Assembly: GCA_965656535.1 (NCBI GenBank)
Contig: CBFHKX010000003.1
Coordinates: 1 to 64,000 of the forward strand
From: Lishizhenia sp965656535
Lineage (GTDB): Bacteria; Bacteroidota; Bacteroidia; Flavobacteriales_D; Crocinitomicaceae
Direction: 5' to 3'
DNA: 64,000 nt
Of this stretch, positions 25,661 through 35,280 are shown piece by piece (within the stretch, counting starts at the first letter, position 1; each line of letters starts with the position of its first letter). The position numbers and the translations under genes are program-made. Under the pieces are notes generated by a model. The model made no database searches and was not told where the DNA came from. It saw nothing but the letters and a program-made list of their open reading frames with translations.

Positions 25661-27430
25661 TTGTCTGCAAAAATTTATTACCAAAAAAGAGCTTCGCTTT
25701 TTCAATCAAAAGTAGCCGAATTTAAAAGGAAATCAACTCAATTTGCTTTGTTTAGATTATGCAGTTTTTTAGCTGTTGGATTGAGTATTTATTTTCTTTA
25801 TAATTATCCGCTTTGGATTGTTATTGCAGGCCTAACTAGCTTTTCTACTTTTCTTTTTTTTGTACGAAAAAGTGTAGATATTAAACACAAATTAGCTTAC
25901 TATCAAGCCTTGTTAGCGATTAATGAGAATGAATTAAAAGTGCTGAATAGCGATTTTAGTAACTTTGAAAATGGTAAACGATTTATAAATCCTCAACATC
26001 CTTTTACGTATGATTTAGATGTTTTTGGAGAAAAAAGTATTTATCAATTTTTGAATAGAACGGTTTCTAAGAAAGGAGAAGCGCTGTTGGCTAGTTATTT
26101 AGAGATTGGTGTAGAAAACCCAAATGATTATCAAGAAAGCACCAAGGCTTTGCTTGATTGTATAGATTGGAGTCAGGAATATAGAGCAGTTGGACAACTA
26201 AATCAAGAGAATGAAAAAGAAAATGCATTAGCGCTTTGGCTAAGGTCTAAAATAGATTTTTCTAAAACGGTGAATATCTTGCGTTTTGTTTTACCCGTGA
26301 TTGCAATCTTAGGCACGGCTGCCTATAGCATTGGATTAATACAAGAAACCTATTATATTATTTGTTTAGCTATTTGCTTTGCTCCAATTAGTGTTCATTT
26401 AAAGAAAACCAATTCGGTTGCTGCTAATGTTGGAAGTCTTAAGGATAAATTAAGGGCTTTAAATAGTCAAATTAACTTAATAAAAGAGTTAAAAGCATCT
26501 TCTAAGCAAATAGAACAGATTAAAGCCAAACTTTTTAAAGATTCACAAAATGCAGATAAAGCGTTTAAACAATTAATTAAACAGATAGAACGCTTTGATA
26601 TGCGAAATAATATCATCGTATCTGTATTGTTTAACTTATTTCTTGCCTATGATTTTCAATTGTTGTCTGGCTTATCCAAATGGAAAGAAAAATATGGTGA
26701 TGTACTATTAAATTTTGAAAGTCTTTTGGTAGAAATAGAAGTGATTATTTCTATGACTAATTTAAAGTTTAATGCACCTTCAAATACCTTCCCTAAACTT
26801 TCTAATGATAATAATTCTATTGAAATAATAGAACTTGGTCATCCACTTTTGTTGTTCAAGCAAATGGTGAAGAATGATTATAAACTCAAGGAAAATGAAG
26901 CTTTTTCTATTATTACTGGCCCAAATATGGCGGGTAAATCTACTTTTTTACGTTCTGTTGGAGTAAATTTAATGTTAGCTAAAGCTGGTTTTAGTGTTGT
27001 TGCGAAGTCATTTTCTTTTCCTAATCTTAAGCTTTACTCAAGTATGCGAACTGCTGATAATCTTACAGAAGAAAGCTCTTATTTTCATGCAGAGTTAGTT
27101 AGGTTACGCTTTATTGCAGATGCAATCGATAGAGGAGAAGAGGTGTTTATTATTCTTGATGAAATCTTGAAAGGAACAAATAGTAAAGATAAAGAAGAAG
27201 GTTCTGCCAAGTTTTTAACCAAATTGGTAAGTCAAGGCGCTAAAGGAATAATTGCAACACATGATTTATCTTTAACTGAGTTAGCGAATAAAAACACCAA
27301 ATTGGTTAATCAGTATTTTGATAGCACTATTACTGGAGATTCTATTTCTTTTAGCTACACAATTAATTATGGTGTAGTTAAAAATATGAATGCAAGCTTT
27401 TTACTAAAACAAATGAATTTAGTAGACTAA
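25661..27430 (+). CDS. Membrane-anchored MutS-like ATPase
   Basis: A 589-aa protein with a MutS domain V ATPase at the C-terminus: Walker A GPNMAGKST (residues 420-428), YSSMRTADNLTEESSYFHAEL, Walker B VFIILDEILKGTNSKDK and the ATHDLSLTE His switch. It lacks the MutS mismatch-binding domain I and the Smr nuclease of MutS2. Two hydrophobic hairpins (about 28-67 and 205-248) indicate a membrane protein, which is unusual for mismatch repair proteins. The only usable start in this frame is TTG at 25661; an imperfect minus-7 box TAACTTTA (25644-25651) lies just before it. The role is unknown; a part in DNA repair is not shown by the sequence. Confidence 0.82.
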   Translation: MSAKIYYQKRASLFQSKVAEFKRKSTQFALFRLCSFLAVGLSIYFLYNYPLWIVIAGLTSFSTFLFFVRKSVDIKHKLAYYQALLAINENELKVLNSDFSNFENGKRFINPQHPFTYDLDVFGEKSIYQFLNRTVSKKGEALLASYLEIGVENPNDYQESTKALLDCIDWSQEYRAVGQLNQENEKENALALWLRSKIDFSKTVNILRFVLPVIAILGTAAYSIGLIQETYYIICLAICFAPISVHLKKTNSVAANVGSLKDKLRALNSQINLIKELKASSKQIEQIKAKLFKDSQNADKAFKQLIKQIERFDMRNNIIVSVLFNLFLAYDFQLLSGLSKWKEKYGDVLLNFESLLVEIEVIISMTNLKFNAPSNTFPKLSNDNNSIEIIELGHPLLLFKQMVKNDYKLKENEAFSIITGPNMAGKSTFLRSVGVNLMLAKAGFSVVAKSFSFPNLKLYSSMRTADNLTEESSYFHAELVRLRFIADAIDRGEEVFIILDEILKGTNSKDKEEGSAKFLTKLVSQGAKGIIATHDLSLTELANKNTKLVNQYFDSTITGDSISFSYTINYGVVKNMNASFLLKQMNLVD

Positions 27431-27515
27431 TAAAACGCGTGTTACTTTTTAAATCTTGTCTGTTTTAACTTCGTTGAGATAGTTTCTTTTTGTGATAATA
27501 TGTTATTTTTAGAGC

Positions 27516-28769
27516 ATGCAAGAATCACTCAAAAAAACAGTTGGTGTAGCTAGCCGACTAATGAAATACGTACAGATAGATACAGAAGCGGATCCAAACT
27601 CTACAAGTTTTCCATCGTCGATGAAACAGAAAGATTTGGGTAAGGTATTGGTTCAAGAATTAAAAGATATTGGAATTACCGATGCTGAAATGGATCAATA
27701 CGGTTATGTTTTCGCAACAATTCCTTCAAATACTGATAAAAAAGTACCCACAATTTGTTTCTGTGCTCACATGGATACAGCGCCTGATGTTTCTGGCAAA
27801 GATGTTAAACCAATTTTACACAAAAATTATGATGGAAATCCAATTACTCTTCCAGATGATACTTCTCAGATAATTACCACTGAAAGACATCCATATTTAA
27901 AAGAAAAAATTGGAGATGATATCATTACAGCTAGTGGTTTAACGCTTTTAGGAGCAGATGATAAAGCAGGGATTACCTGCATAATGGATTTTGCAGAACA
28001 TTTAATGCAAGATGAAAGCATAAAACACGGAGATATTAGAATATTATTTACGCCAGACGAAGAGGTAGGTAGAGGGGTAGATTATTTAGATATGAATAAG
28101 CTCAATGCAGACTACGGATATACGCTAGACGGTGGAGTTGTAGGTTCTATAGAAGATGAAAGTTTTTCTGCAGATGGTGTTACCATAAAAATTCAAGGTG
28201 TGAGTGCGCATCCAGGATATGCTAAAAATAAATTAGTGAATGCGCTTAAAATTGTTGCAGACTTTATAGATCAATTACCAAAAGATAGCTGGTCGCCAGA
28301 AACAACAAAAGGAAGAGAAGGGTTTGTTCATCCACTTGCGATAAACGGAGCGCAAGAAGAAGCAACTGTAGAATTTATAGTAAGAGACCACGATACTTCT
28401 AAGCTAGCTGAGTATGAAAATCGTTTAGAAGAATTACTTAAAAATACGGTTCGCAAATATGAGGGAGCAAGTTATACTTTCGAAGTCAAAGAGCAGTATA
28501 GAAACATGAAAGAAGTACTTAAAACAGTTCCTTTTGTTACAGAGTATGCGATACAAGCTATGAAAAATGTTGGCATTACCCCTGATAACGTAATTATTAG
28601 AGGTGGTACAGATGGTTCTCGACTTTCTTTTATGGGATTACCTTGTCCTAATATTTTTACCGGAGAAATGGCAATACATTCTAGACACGAGTATTGCTCT
28701 GTGCAAGACATGCAAAAAGCCGTAGCTACGATGAAAGAGTTAGTACAAATTTGGGAAAGAGAAGCGTAA
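27516..28769 (+). CDS. pepT: Peptidase T (tripeptide aminopeptidase)
   Basis: A 417-aa M20 metallopeptidase that removes the N-terminal residue from tripeptides in the cytosol. Zinc-site motifs are CAHMDTAPD (His85, Asp87), LGADDKAGI (about 146-154), TPDEEVGRGVD and YTLDGG, with the last ligand in IHSRHEY. The dimerisation or lid domain is inserted at about 210-320. Length and motif order match PepT rather than the broader M20 deacylases. It follows the MutS-like gene by 85 nt and precedes a small exported protein by 26 nt. Confidence 0.94.
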   Translation: MQESLKKTVGVASRLMKYVQIDTEADPNSTSFPSSMKQKDLGKVLVQELKDIGITDAEMDQYGYVFATIPSNTDKKVPTICFCAHMDTAPDVSGKDVKPILHKNYDGNPITLPDDTSQIITTERHPYLKEKIGDDIITASGLTLLGADDKAGITCIMDFAEHLMQDESIKHGDIRILFTPDEEVGRGVDYLDMNKLNADYGYTLDGGVVGSIEDESFSADGVTIKIQGVSAHPGYAKNKLVNALKIVADFIDQLPKDSWSPETTKGREGFVHPLAINGAQEEATVEFIVRDHDTSKLAEYENRLEELLKNTVRKYEGASYTFEVKEQYRNMKEVLKTVPFVTEYAIQAMKNVGITPDNVIIRGGTDGSRLSFMGLPCPNIFTGEMAIHSRHEYCSVQDMQKAVATMKELVQIWEREA

Positions 28770-28795
28770 TTGAATAGTTTTAGCAGTATTTAGAA

Positions 28796-29161
28796 ATGCG
28801 TGTTTCAACTTTTACTTTATTATTTCTTTTGGTTTTATTTACAAGTTTTTCTATTGTGAAAAAAGAAACCTATAAAGCTAAAATAGGTTACGGAAGAGGA
28901 AAGTTAACGTTAAAATCTGACTACACCTTTAAGCAGTCATACAATAATTGTACAGAAAGTTTTGTGAGCACAGGCAGCTGGTTAGAATGTAATGATACAA
29001 TATATCTTAAACATCTCATTGTCTCAAATAAGAGTAGGATAACTTCAAAATCTTTAAAACGATATTCAATCTTTTATAGAGAAAGTAAGAATGAACTAAC
29101 TTCTATGGTATATGAAATAAACGATGGAACTATTATGTTTAAGATCAAATATTTTAAATAG
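28796..29161 (+). CDS. Small exported protein of unknown function
   Basis: A 121-aa protein whose family I do not recognise. The first 20 residues (STFTLLFLLVLFTSFSIV) form a signal peptide. The remainder is beta-rich and basic. It includes TYKAKIGYGRGKLTLKSDYTF and a pair of Cys (Cys46-type in NNCTESF and Cys60-type in LECNDT) that could form one disulfide. The style resembles the small lipocalin-like or copper-resistance-like exported proteins common in Flavobacteriales, but this is only an impression. It follows pepT by 26 nt. Confidence 0.6.
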   Translation: MRVSTFTLLFLLVLFTSFSIVKKETYKAKIGYGRGKLTLKSDYTFKQSYNNCTESFVSTGSWLECNDTIYLKHLIVSNKSRITSKSLKRYSIFYRESKNELTSMVYEINDGTIMFKIKYFK

Positions 29162-29249
29162 ACTTGTAGTATTACTATAATTTTTGTTTAATCTATTAAC
29201 TTAAGTATACTTTATTTCTTTAATTTTACTGATACCAAGAGCCTTATGT

Positions 29250-31985
29250 ATGAAACAGTTTATCTCTCTAATCTTTTTTCTTGTTATTGCTAATGCTGTT
29301 AATTCTCAATATTATAGAACTGTTTTAGATTATGATTACAGCTTATTAACGGGAGAAAGTTGGACGGTTAAAGATCAAAACTATTCTGATGGATTTGTAG
29401 TAGCTGATGATTATACTTACGTTTACTTTGTTGGGAATGAACCTGGCCCTTCTCAAACTACGGCTTATTTAGCTTACAAGGCATACGATAAATACGGCAA
29501 ACTTAGATTTTCTAAAAAATTACCTTTTGGAGTAGGAGATTGCTCTTCTGTTCTCACTGCTTATAAAAACAACGCCAACCAGATTTGTATAGCTCTTCAA
29601 TCCGAAAGTAATGTTATTGTTTACAAAATTAAAGAAGATATTGTAGATCATCAGGTTTTCGATTTGCAAAACTTATCGCCTTATTTCGCTTTTGATGCAA
29701 CGCTGTCTAACTCAACTTTAGATCTTTATTTTATAGATTTCAATAACAATTTATCTCTTTTAAGGTTAGATAAAAATACGCATATGTACAATAGTACTGT
29801 TAATACTCAAATACAAATTGCACATCAATTAACTAATTCTACTTGTTATACAGCTTTTCCTTTTCAGGTAGTAGCAAATTCAAATAATACTTACGTGTTT
29901 GTAGAAACAAGTAATGTTGGGTCTATTGTTTATTTACTTAATAATTACGCTTATACAAACAGTATTTACCTTGATCGTTCTGTTTCTTATTTAAAACAAA
30001 TTTCTTTTGTACAAGATACTTTAGTGGGGTTATTTAAGACCAACTCATTAAGTAATGGAAATAGCGGATACCTAAAGCTTTCATCAGATTTATCTTCTAA
30101 GTCATTTCTTATAGATAACCTTTATAACCGCTACACAGGATTTTATGTGTTAAATAATGTACTTTTTGGCACTAGAATAGTCAACCTTGGAAACTTTTTA
30201 GATTTTACCCTAGGCTTATACGAAGTAAATTTAGCTAACTTTTATGGAACAGAAATAGAACAGTTTCCTTTAGAGTTTATTCCGAGTCAATTCTCTTGGG
30301 ATGGAAATACAATTAAGTACTTTGAAAAAAATGATAATGGTTTAGCAGCAAATTTAGCCGAAATTCCCATTCTAGAAAAACACAAGTATGGACCACATCA
30401 AAAAACACTCAATTCGTTCTACTGGTCTTCAGAGCATCCTGGAGAAATTACAAGTTTTAGAAATAATGACTATTCAAATGATGATTTGATAACACTTAGT
30501 TGTGGAGCATACTATACAGAAAACCAGCAAACTGGACAGCATACACTTTCTGGCGGAAGAATGGGCTATTTTCTTGATTTGGTTCAAAATGTAGATAAGG
30601 GTATTCCTGAAGTTTACGAGATTAATAAATCAGGCTTTAATTTTAGTATTCAGGATATAAAGAACCATAGAGAAAATTATGCTAACCCAAACTATGTTGT
30701 GCCTGCAGATATTGCTTTTTGGCCTGCTTTAGGAAACCAATTTTATCAAAGTGGAGGTTATCAAACGGTGCCTTTCGTAGATATTAATGAGAACCAAATA
30801 TATGATCCTGAGAATGGTGATTTCCCATCTTTTCCAGGAGAAAAATGCCTGGTTTATTTGGGTACAACAAATACAAATTCAGTAAATACAATAGATTATC
30901 AACCTAATTCAACCATAATAGAATACATTTATTCTTTTGATTGCAAAGAAGATGATATTTATGAAAATACCGTTTTTGTGAAGTACTATCTTGCAACTGA
31001 GAATAAGATAAATTACAATACCTATATCGGTTTTTTTGAAGACTTTTTGTTTGTAGAAAATGAATTGTTAGAAACCAATGTTGATCTTGGATTAGTATAT
31101 AGTGCTCCTCATCCAGATTCTAATTTTATCTCTAATAATCAAGGTACTCTTGTTTCTGGTGTAATGGTTTTAAAAGGTCCAAAAATTGAATTGAGTACTA
31201 ATGATGGTTTATCTCTTTTTCCTTATTGTGAAAATTGTTATGGAATTGAAGACGGAATAATGAACAATGAATACTTGGGTATGGAATATTCTAGACCTTG
31301 GGATTCTTCACCCCTTTTAGGTTTAAATGCACCAATAGGTCAAAGCTTTTTAGCTAATTATTTGGCTGTAAATCAATTGCAAACTTACCCTAATTCGCAA
31401 TTGATAACTAAATACTATCAACCTTCTGGTTTCGATACATACAACTATGGAACAAATGGTCTATCACCTCCTTACACATGGAGTTTTGATAATGCTGAAA
31501 TTGGAAATGGTGCTGGAGCCGTTTCTACTGGGCCATTTAATGTGGAGCCTTTTTCTCATATTGAAGCTGATTTTGCTCTAATTTTTGGAAATATAGAGAA
31601 TGAAACCAGTCTTAGTTTAACAAAAAATAATTTATTTGATAGAGCAAAGGACGTAAGAGAAGCATTCCAATCTAACCAAACACTTTGTGGATATGGTTTT
31701 AACATGGCAGATGAAACAGCAAGTACGGAATATTTTGAGACTTTAATTGACGATAACATTTTAATATATCCCAATCCAACAAGAGATGAAGTTACGGTTC
31801 AAACCCAAGAAGTGGTTGAAAATATAACGCTATTTACAATTGACGGAACACAAGTAAGACAGTTCTTAAATCAGAACAACCAAATGCTTACTTTTAGTTT
31901 AAGCAACCTACCCCAAGGAGTATATATTCTAATGATAGAAGAAGAAAGTGGACAAAGCTCTCGTCATAAAGTAATTAAGCGATAA
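29250..31985 (+). CDS. Secreted protein with C-terminal T9SS type A sorting domain
   Basis: A 911-aa secreted protein. The signal peptide is residues 1-19 (FISLIFFLVIANAVNSQ). The middle part (20-830) has no domain I can name; it is rich in Tyr, Asn and Ser and contains beta-propeller-like stretches. The last 75 residues are a T9SS type A sorting domain: IYPNPTRDEVTVQT, VENITLFTIDGTQVRQF, and the LPQGVYILMI ending before a basic tail. The protein is therefore exported through the type IX system and either anchored or released at the cell surface. It ends 9 nt before a strong terminator shared with ndk. Confidence 0.9.
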   Translation: MKQFISLIFFLVIANAVNSQYYRTVLDYDYSLLTGESWTVKDQNYSDGFVVADDYTYVYFVGNEPGPSQTTAYLAYKAYDKYGKLRFSKKLPFGVGDCSSVLTAYKNNANQICIALQSESNVIVYKIKEDIVDHQVFDLQNLSPYFAFDATLSNSTLDLYFIDFNNNLSLLRLDKNTHMYNSTVNTQIQIAHQLTNSTCYTAFPFQVVANSNNTYVFVETSNVGSIVYLLNNYAYTNSIYLDRSVSYLKQISFVQDTLVGLFKTNSLSNGNSGYLKLSSDLSSKSFLIDNLYNRYTGFYVLNNVLFGTRIVNLGNFLDFTLGLYEVNLANFYGTEIEQFPLEFIPSQFSWDGNTIKYFEKNDNGLAANLAEIPILEKHKYGPHQKTLNSFYWSSEHPGEITSFRNNDYSNDDLITLSCGAYYTENQQTGQHTLSGGRMGYFLDLVQNVDKGIPEVYEINKSGFNFSIQDIKNHRENYANPNYVVPADIAFWPALGNQFYQSGGYQTVPFVDINENQIYDPENGDFPSFPGEKCLVYLGTTNTNSVNTIDYQPNSTIIEYIYSFDCKEDDIYENTVFVKYYLATENKINYNTYIGFFEDFLFVENELLETNVDLGLVYSAPHPDSNFISNNQGTLVSGVMVLKGPKIELSTNDGLSLFPYCENCYGIEDGIMNNEYLGMEYSRPWDSSPLLGLNAPIGQSFLANYLAVNQLQTYPNSQLITKYYQPSGFDTYNYGTNGLSPPYTWSFDNAEIGNGAGAVSTGPFNVEPFSHIEADFALIFGNIENETSLSLTKNNLFDRAKDVREAFQSNQTLCGYGFNMADETASTEYFETLIDDNILIYPNPTRDEVTVQTQEVVENITLFTIDGTQVRQFLNQNNQMLTFSLSNLPQGVYILMIEEESGQSSRHKVIKR

Positions 31986-31994
31986 AGAGAATGA

Positions 31995-32029
31995 AAAAAT
32001 CCCAGCGTAAACTTTACACTGGGATTTTT
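31995..32029. terminator. Bidirectional terminator between the T9SS protein and ndk
   Basis: AAAAATCCCAG (31995-32005) pairs with CTGGGATTTTT (32019-32029), with a shorter GTAA/TTAC continuation inside. A and T runs flank the stem on the two strands, so it serves both converging genes. Confidence 0.92.
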
Positions 32030-32069
32030 AATATTTAAAAGAATAGAAACTCTACTCTATATTTTTAAG

Positions 32070-32492
32070 TTACGCTACAATTTCGTTAGCTGAGAAATGA
32101 AATTTCCCTTCAATTTCTGCATTTTCGTCAGAATCTGAACCGTGTACTGCATTCTCTCCAATAGATTTTGCATACTTCTTACGGATTGTTCCTTCTGCTG
32201 CTTCTGCTGGGTTAGTTGCTCCAATTAAAGTTCTGAAATCTGCTACTGCATTCTCTTTTTCTAATATTGCTGCAACGATTGGTCCACCAGCCATGTAATC
32301 TACTAGCTCTCCGTAAAACGGACGTTCTGCGTGTACTTCGTAAAATTTCTTTGCTTGCTCTTCAGATAATTGTGTAAACTTCATTGCTTTAATTGCAAAT
32401 CCTGCGTCAGTTATCATTTGAAGAATGTTTCCAATATTTCCATCAGCTACTGCTTCAGGCTTAATCATCGTAAATGTTCTATTTGTTGCCAT
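32070..32492 (-). CDS. ndk: Nucleoside diphosphate kinase
   Basis: A 140-aa NDP kinase that transfers phosphate from ATP to other NDPs through a phosphohistidine. The active-site block NAVHGSDSDENAEIE holds His117. The N-terminal TFTMIKPEAV and GTIRKKYAKS nucleotide-binding region are normal for the family. Length is typical. It is a single gene, with its own promoter upstream and the shared terminator downstream. The YIELDS-like C-terminus (KFHFSANEIVA) is slightly longer than in E. coli Ndk. Confidence 0.96.
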   Translation of the reverse strand: MATNRTFTMIKPEAVADGNIGNILQMITDAGFAIKAMKFTQLSEEQAKKFYEVHAERPFYGELVDYMAGGPIVAAILEKENAVADFRTLIGATNPAEAAEGTIRKKYAKSIGENAVHGSDSDENAEIEGKFHFSANEIVA

Positions 32493-32517
32493 CTTATTTA
32501 TTTTCTAAAATTTGGCG

Positions 32518-32550
32518 CAAAGATAGTTTTACTTTAGTAGTATTAAGCAA
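32518..32550 (-). promoter_or_regulatory. Promoter of ndk
   Basis: On the minus strand TTG (plus CAA 32548-32550), a 22-nt spacer and TATCTTTG (plus 32518-32525). The minus-7 box is a perfect match and the predicted leader is under 20 nt. Confidence 0.7.
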
Positions 32551-32604
32551 TTGAAACAGAAAAAATAGAAAAGCGTAACGTTTTTATAACATTTGAACCG
32601 GTTT

Positions 32605-33735
32605 TCACCTAAAATAGCGCTTAAGTTTTAGAAATGGCGTCTCGTAATAATGCAAACTAAACCATGCAGTTGTGTAGGTGCTGGTAAATACAATTAAGCA
32701 ATACAACAGAAAATACCACGGACTCTCAGTAAGTCCGTTATTGTTAAAAAAGACAGACCAATAATACAAATAAATGCAATGGAACATATAAAAGCCATAG
32801 GTTAAGGCTCCGCTAGAAAAGAAGTAAGGGATAGAATCAAACTTAATAAAAGAGCGTTTAGCATACACTTGTTCTAAGATAATGAATGAGAAAATTAAAC
32901 CAGGTGTAAAGCGCTCAAAAGTAAAGAGAACTCCTCTAAAAATATGTCCTTCATAAATTAGAACCACCGTAAAAATGCAATAGAGAATAATTATGTGAAG
33001 TCGAGATAATCTTTCAAAAAATGACTTTACCTTACCTTGATAAGCAAGAAAACCAATTATTCCGCCAAAAGCTAAATCAGACATTACAGAAAGAGTATGA
33101 AAGTAAAGTGTTCTGTTATCTCCTAAATTAAAATACCTAAAAACTAAAGAGCCCAAAATTATAGAGATGAAAAAAACTAAATAGGTGTTTTTTTTTCTAA
33201 ATGAGATTAAACCAATTAAAATTCCCCAAGCCAAATAGAATTGTTCCTCTACAGAAACAGTCCATGTTGCGCTTAAAAAGTTAATATTATCATTTGCACC
33301 ATGAATTATCTCATCAATGTTAGAAAAGAAAATTAAAAAGCGCCAGAGTTCGTGTACGGTTTCTATACCGTAGGGTAAATAAGGAAAGATAAAAAAGCCA
33401 AAGCCAACAATAAGAAAATACATAGGCCAAACCCTCAGAAATCGTCTAATTAAATAGTTAAGGATATTAATTTTACCTTGTTTATCACTTTCCCAAAGTA
33501 ATAAATGCGTAATTAGAAAACCGCTAAGAACAAAGAATAAGATAATACCAACATGTCCGCGAGAAGAAAGAAAATAAAGTTTCTGAAACCAATCTTCATA
33601 AAACCAATCGCCCCAAATTTCTCTATGCAAAGAAAAACAGTGGAAAATGAGTACCATAATGGCACCAATAAAGCGTAGTCCGTTTAAATTAGGAAAATAC
33701 GGACGTTTACCATCTAAAGAATTATTGGTAATCAT
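32605..33735 (-). CDS. Acyltransferase 3 family membrane protein (OafA/YrhL-like)
   Basis: A 376-aa integral membrane acyltransferase. The N-terminal RPYFPNLNGLRFIGAIMVLIFHCF and the GHVGIILFFVLSGFLITHLL helix are diagnostic, and about ten helices follow. Family members transfer acetyl or other acyl groups to exported sugars (O-antigen, exopolysaccharide, peptidoglycan). It overlaps the DUF2079 gene by 14 nt, so the two are coupled and may modify the same surface glycan. The 112 bp before ndk contain the ndk promoter only. Confidence 0.87.
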   Translation of the reverse strand: MITNNSLDGKRPYFPNLNGLRFIGAIMVLIFHCFSLHREIWGDWFYEDWFQKLYFLSSRGHVGIILFFVLSGFLITHLLLWESDKQGKINILNYLIRRFLRVWPMYFLIVGFGFFIFPYLPYGIETVHELWRFLIFFSNIDEIIHGANDNINFLSATWTVSVEEQFYLAWGILIGLISFRKKNTYLVFFISIILGSLVFRYFNLGDNRTLYFHTLSVMSDLAFGGIIGFLAYQGKVKSFFERLSRLHIIILYCIFTVVLIYEGHIFRGVLFTFERFTPGLIFSFIILEQVYAKRSFIKFDSIPYFFSSGALTYGFYMFHCIYLYYWSVFFNNNGLTESPWYFLLYCLIVFTSTYTTAWFSLHYYETPFLKLKRYFR

Positions 33736-35215
33736 ACCCAGTTTTTTCGTACAACCATAAGTCCTTGGTTTCCAGTTTTAGTGTATATAATTTGTTTTGT
33801 TTCAATTCTTCGTGTTTGATTTCAAAGTCTTCGTCGCTAAGAGGGTAGTGACCGTGTTTATGTTTATCTAATATAACGTAAACGGCATCTTTGATGTATG
33901 GAAAAAAATAGATTTTCTCTCGTTTTTCTAAACGTGGTGCAAATAGATTGTTTGTTGATACATTTACATCGTTCGGTATAGATTTTAAGATAGATTTTAT
34001 CTCTTTGACGTCATAATCGGTGATGTAGTGTTCTATCTTAAATATATTTTCTTTAGGTTTTTGAAAAGAATAATAAGGAACTTCTCGGTTGTTGAGTTTT
34101 GCAAAACTAAGTAACGTTGTGGTTATAAAGAATACCATAGCGATACCAATTTGTAGATTTGTTTTTCGAATTTTTAATAGAAACAAAATTAGTGCAACTG
34201 AAATAATCGGAACAAATTCTATGTTATAGTGCAGTCCAATTGACCATACCATATTGTCGGCAGCTAAAAATTTTTGGTAATAAATAGGAATTAGCATAAT
34301 TAATAATTGCGGACTTAAAAAGAAAAGTAAACCTCCTGAGGCAAGAATCATAAAATGCGTTTCTAATTTAATAGCGGTAAAGTCGTTATTTCCCCATGAA
34401 CCATCAAATAAACTAGAAATGATATAGCTTGGGTTTTCAAATAAGTAAAGAATAATTTCTCCAAGCGAATTCCCCATATAGCCATACTTGGCTAATTGAG
34501 TAATTTCTGAATCTCCTTGAAAAGCTGGCATAATTACTTTCATTACTATCACAAAGTAAAGCAAAGAAGAAAGACAAAGTAACCCATCAAATTTCCAGTT
34601 TTTAGAAGGATTTAGTGCTTTTCCACCTACCCAAAGGCCTAAAGCTATAAAGGCGGTAAATAACGCCATATTCTCTTTGCAAATCCATATGACTACGAGC
34701 ACTATCAGCGTATTGGAAAATTGATTTTTCATCCAATAATAAAGTAGCCAGGGTACTAACATTGCTCCAATTACATTTGTATGAAAATCAAAACTTAGAG
34801 CAGAAGTAATAGCCCAAATACAAAAAAAATGCAGCATGATTAATAAGGATAACCAATTGCTTTTTAGTTTATGTTGAGCAACCTTGTAAATTCCTACACC
34901 ACCAAATAATATAGAAAAGATTTGTACAATCAAAAGCGTGTAGGATCCAAATAAATGATACAAAGGAGAAAGGAAAGCTGTAATCGGACTAAAATGATCT
35001 CCAAAATAGTTAAGTTCATTTCCATGAACAGATAATGTAAAGGCATTGCTTTTGAAATGCGAAAAATTATAAATTGCATGATTAAACATACCTAAATCCA
35101 ACGCATTTGTTCTTAAATTATAATGGTTTACAATAGAAATAAGAGAGTATATAACGGCAAAGGTTATTAATATTCCCCAAAAAACTATTTTATGTGTTGC
35201 GTCTTTTTTTAGCAT
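33722..35215 (-). CDS. DUF2079 multi-spanning membrane protein
   Basis: A 497-aa membrane protein of the DUF2079 family. About ten hydrophobic segments are spread through the first 370 residues; the last 130 residues are soluble and probably periplasmic (EIKSILKSIPNDVNVSTNNLF to KTGYDYQ). The loop after the first helix (RTNALDLGMFNHAIYNF and HFSPI) has the acidic-aromatic character of GT-C-type glycosyltransferases, to which DUF2079 proteins are thought to be related. It precedes the acyltransferase 3 gene with a 14-nt overlap. An imperfect minus-7 TATTTTCG lies upstream. Confidence 0.8.
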   Translation of the reverse strand: MLKKDATHKIVFWGILITFAVIYSLISIVNHYNLRTNALDLGMFNHAIYNFSHFKSNAFTLSVHGNELNYFGDHFSPITAFLSPLYHLFGSYTLLIVQIFSILFGGVGIYKVAQHKLKSNWLSLLIMLHFFCIWAITSALSFDFHTNVIGAMLVPWLLYYWMKNQFSNTLIVLVVIWICKENMALFTAFIALGLWVGGKALNPSKNWKFDGLLCLSSLLYFVIVMKVIMPAFQGDSEITQLAKYGYMGNSLGEIILYLFENPSYIISSLFDGSWGNNDFTAIKLETHFMILASGGLLFFLSPQLLIMLIPIYYQKFLAADNMVWSIGLHYNIEFVPIISVALILFLLKIRKTNLQIGIAMVFFITTTLLSFAKLNNREVPYYSFQKPKENIFKIEHYITDYDVKEIKSILKSIPNDVNVSTNNLFAPRLEKREKIYFFPYIKDAVYVILDKHKHGHYPLSDEDFEIKHEELKQNKLYTLKLETKDLWLYEKTGYDYQ

Positions 35216-35280
35216 GAGCTTCTGCTTACGAAAATAGAATTTATTGTGAGAATTTAAACCAATTATTATTGATTCGCATT

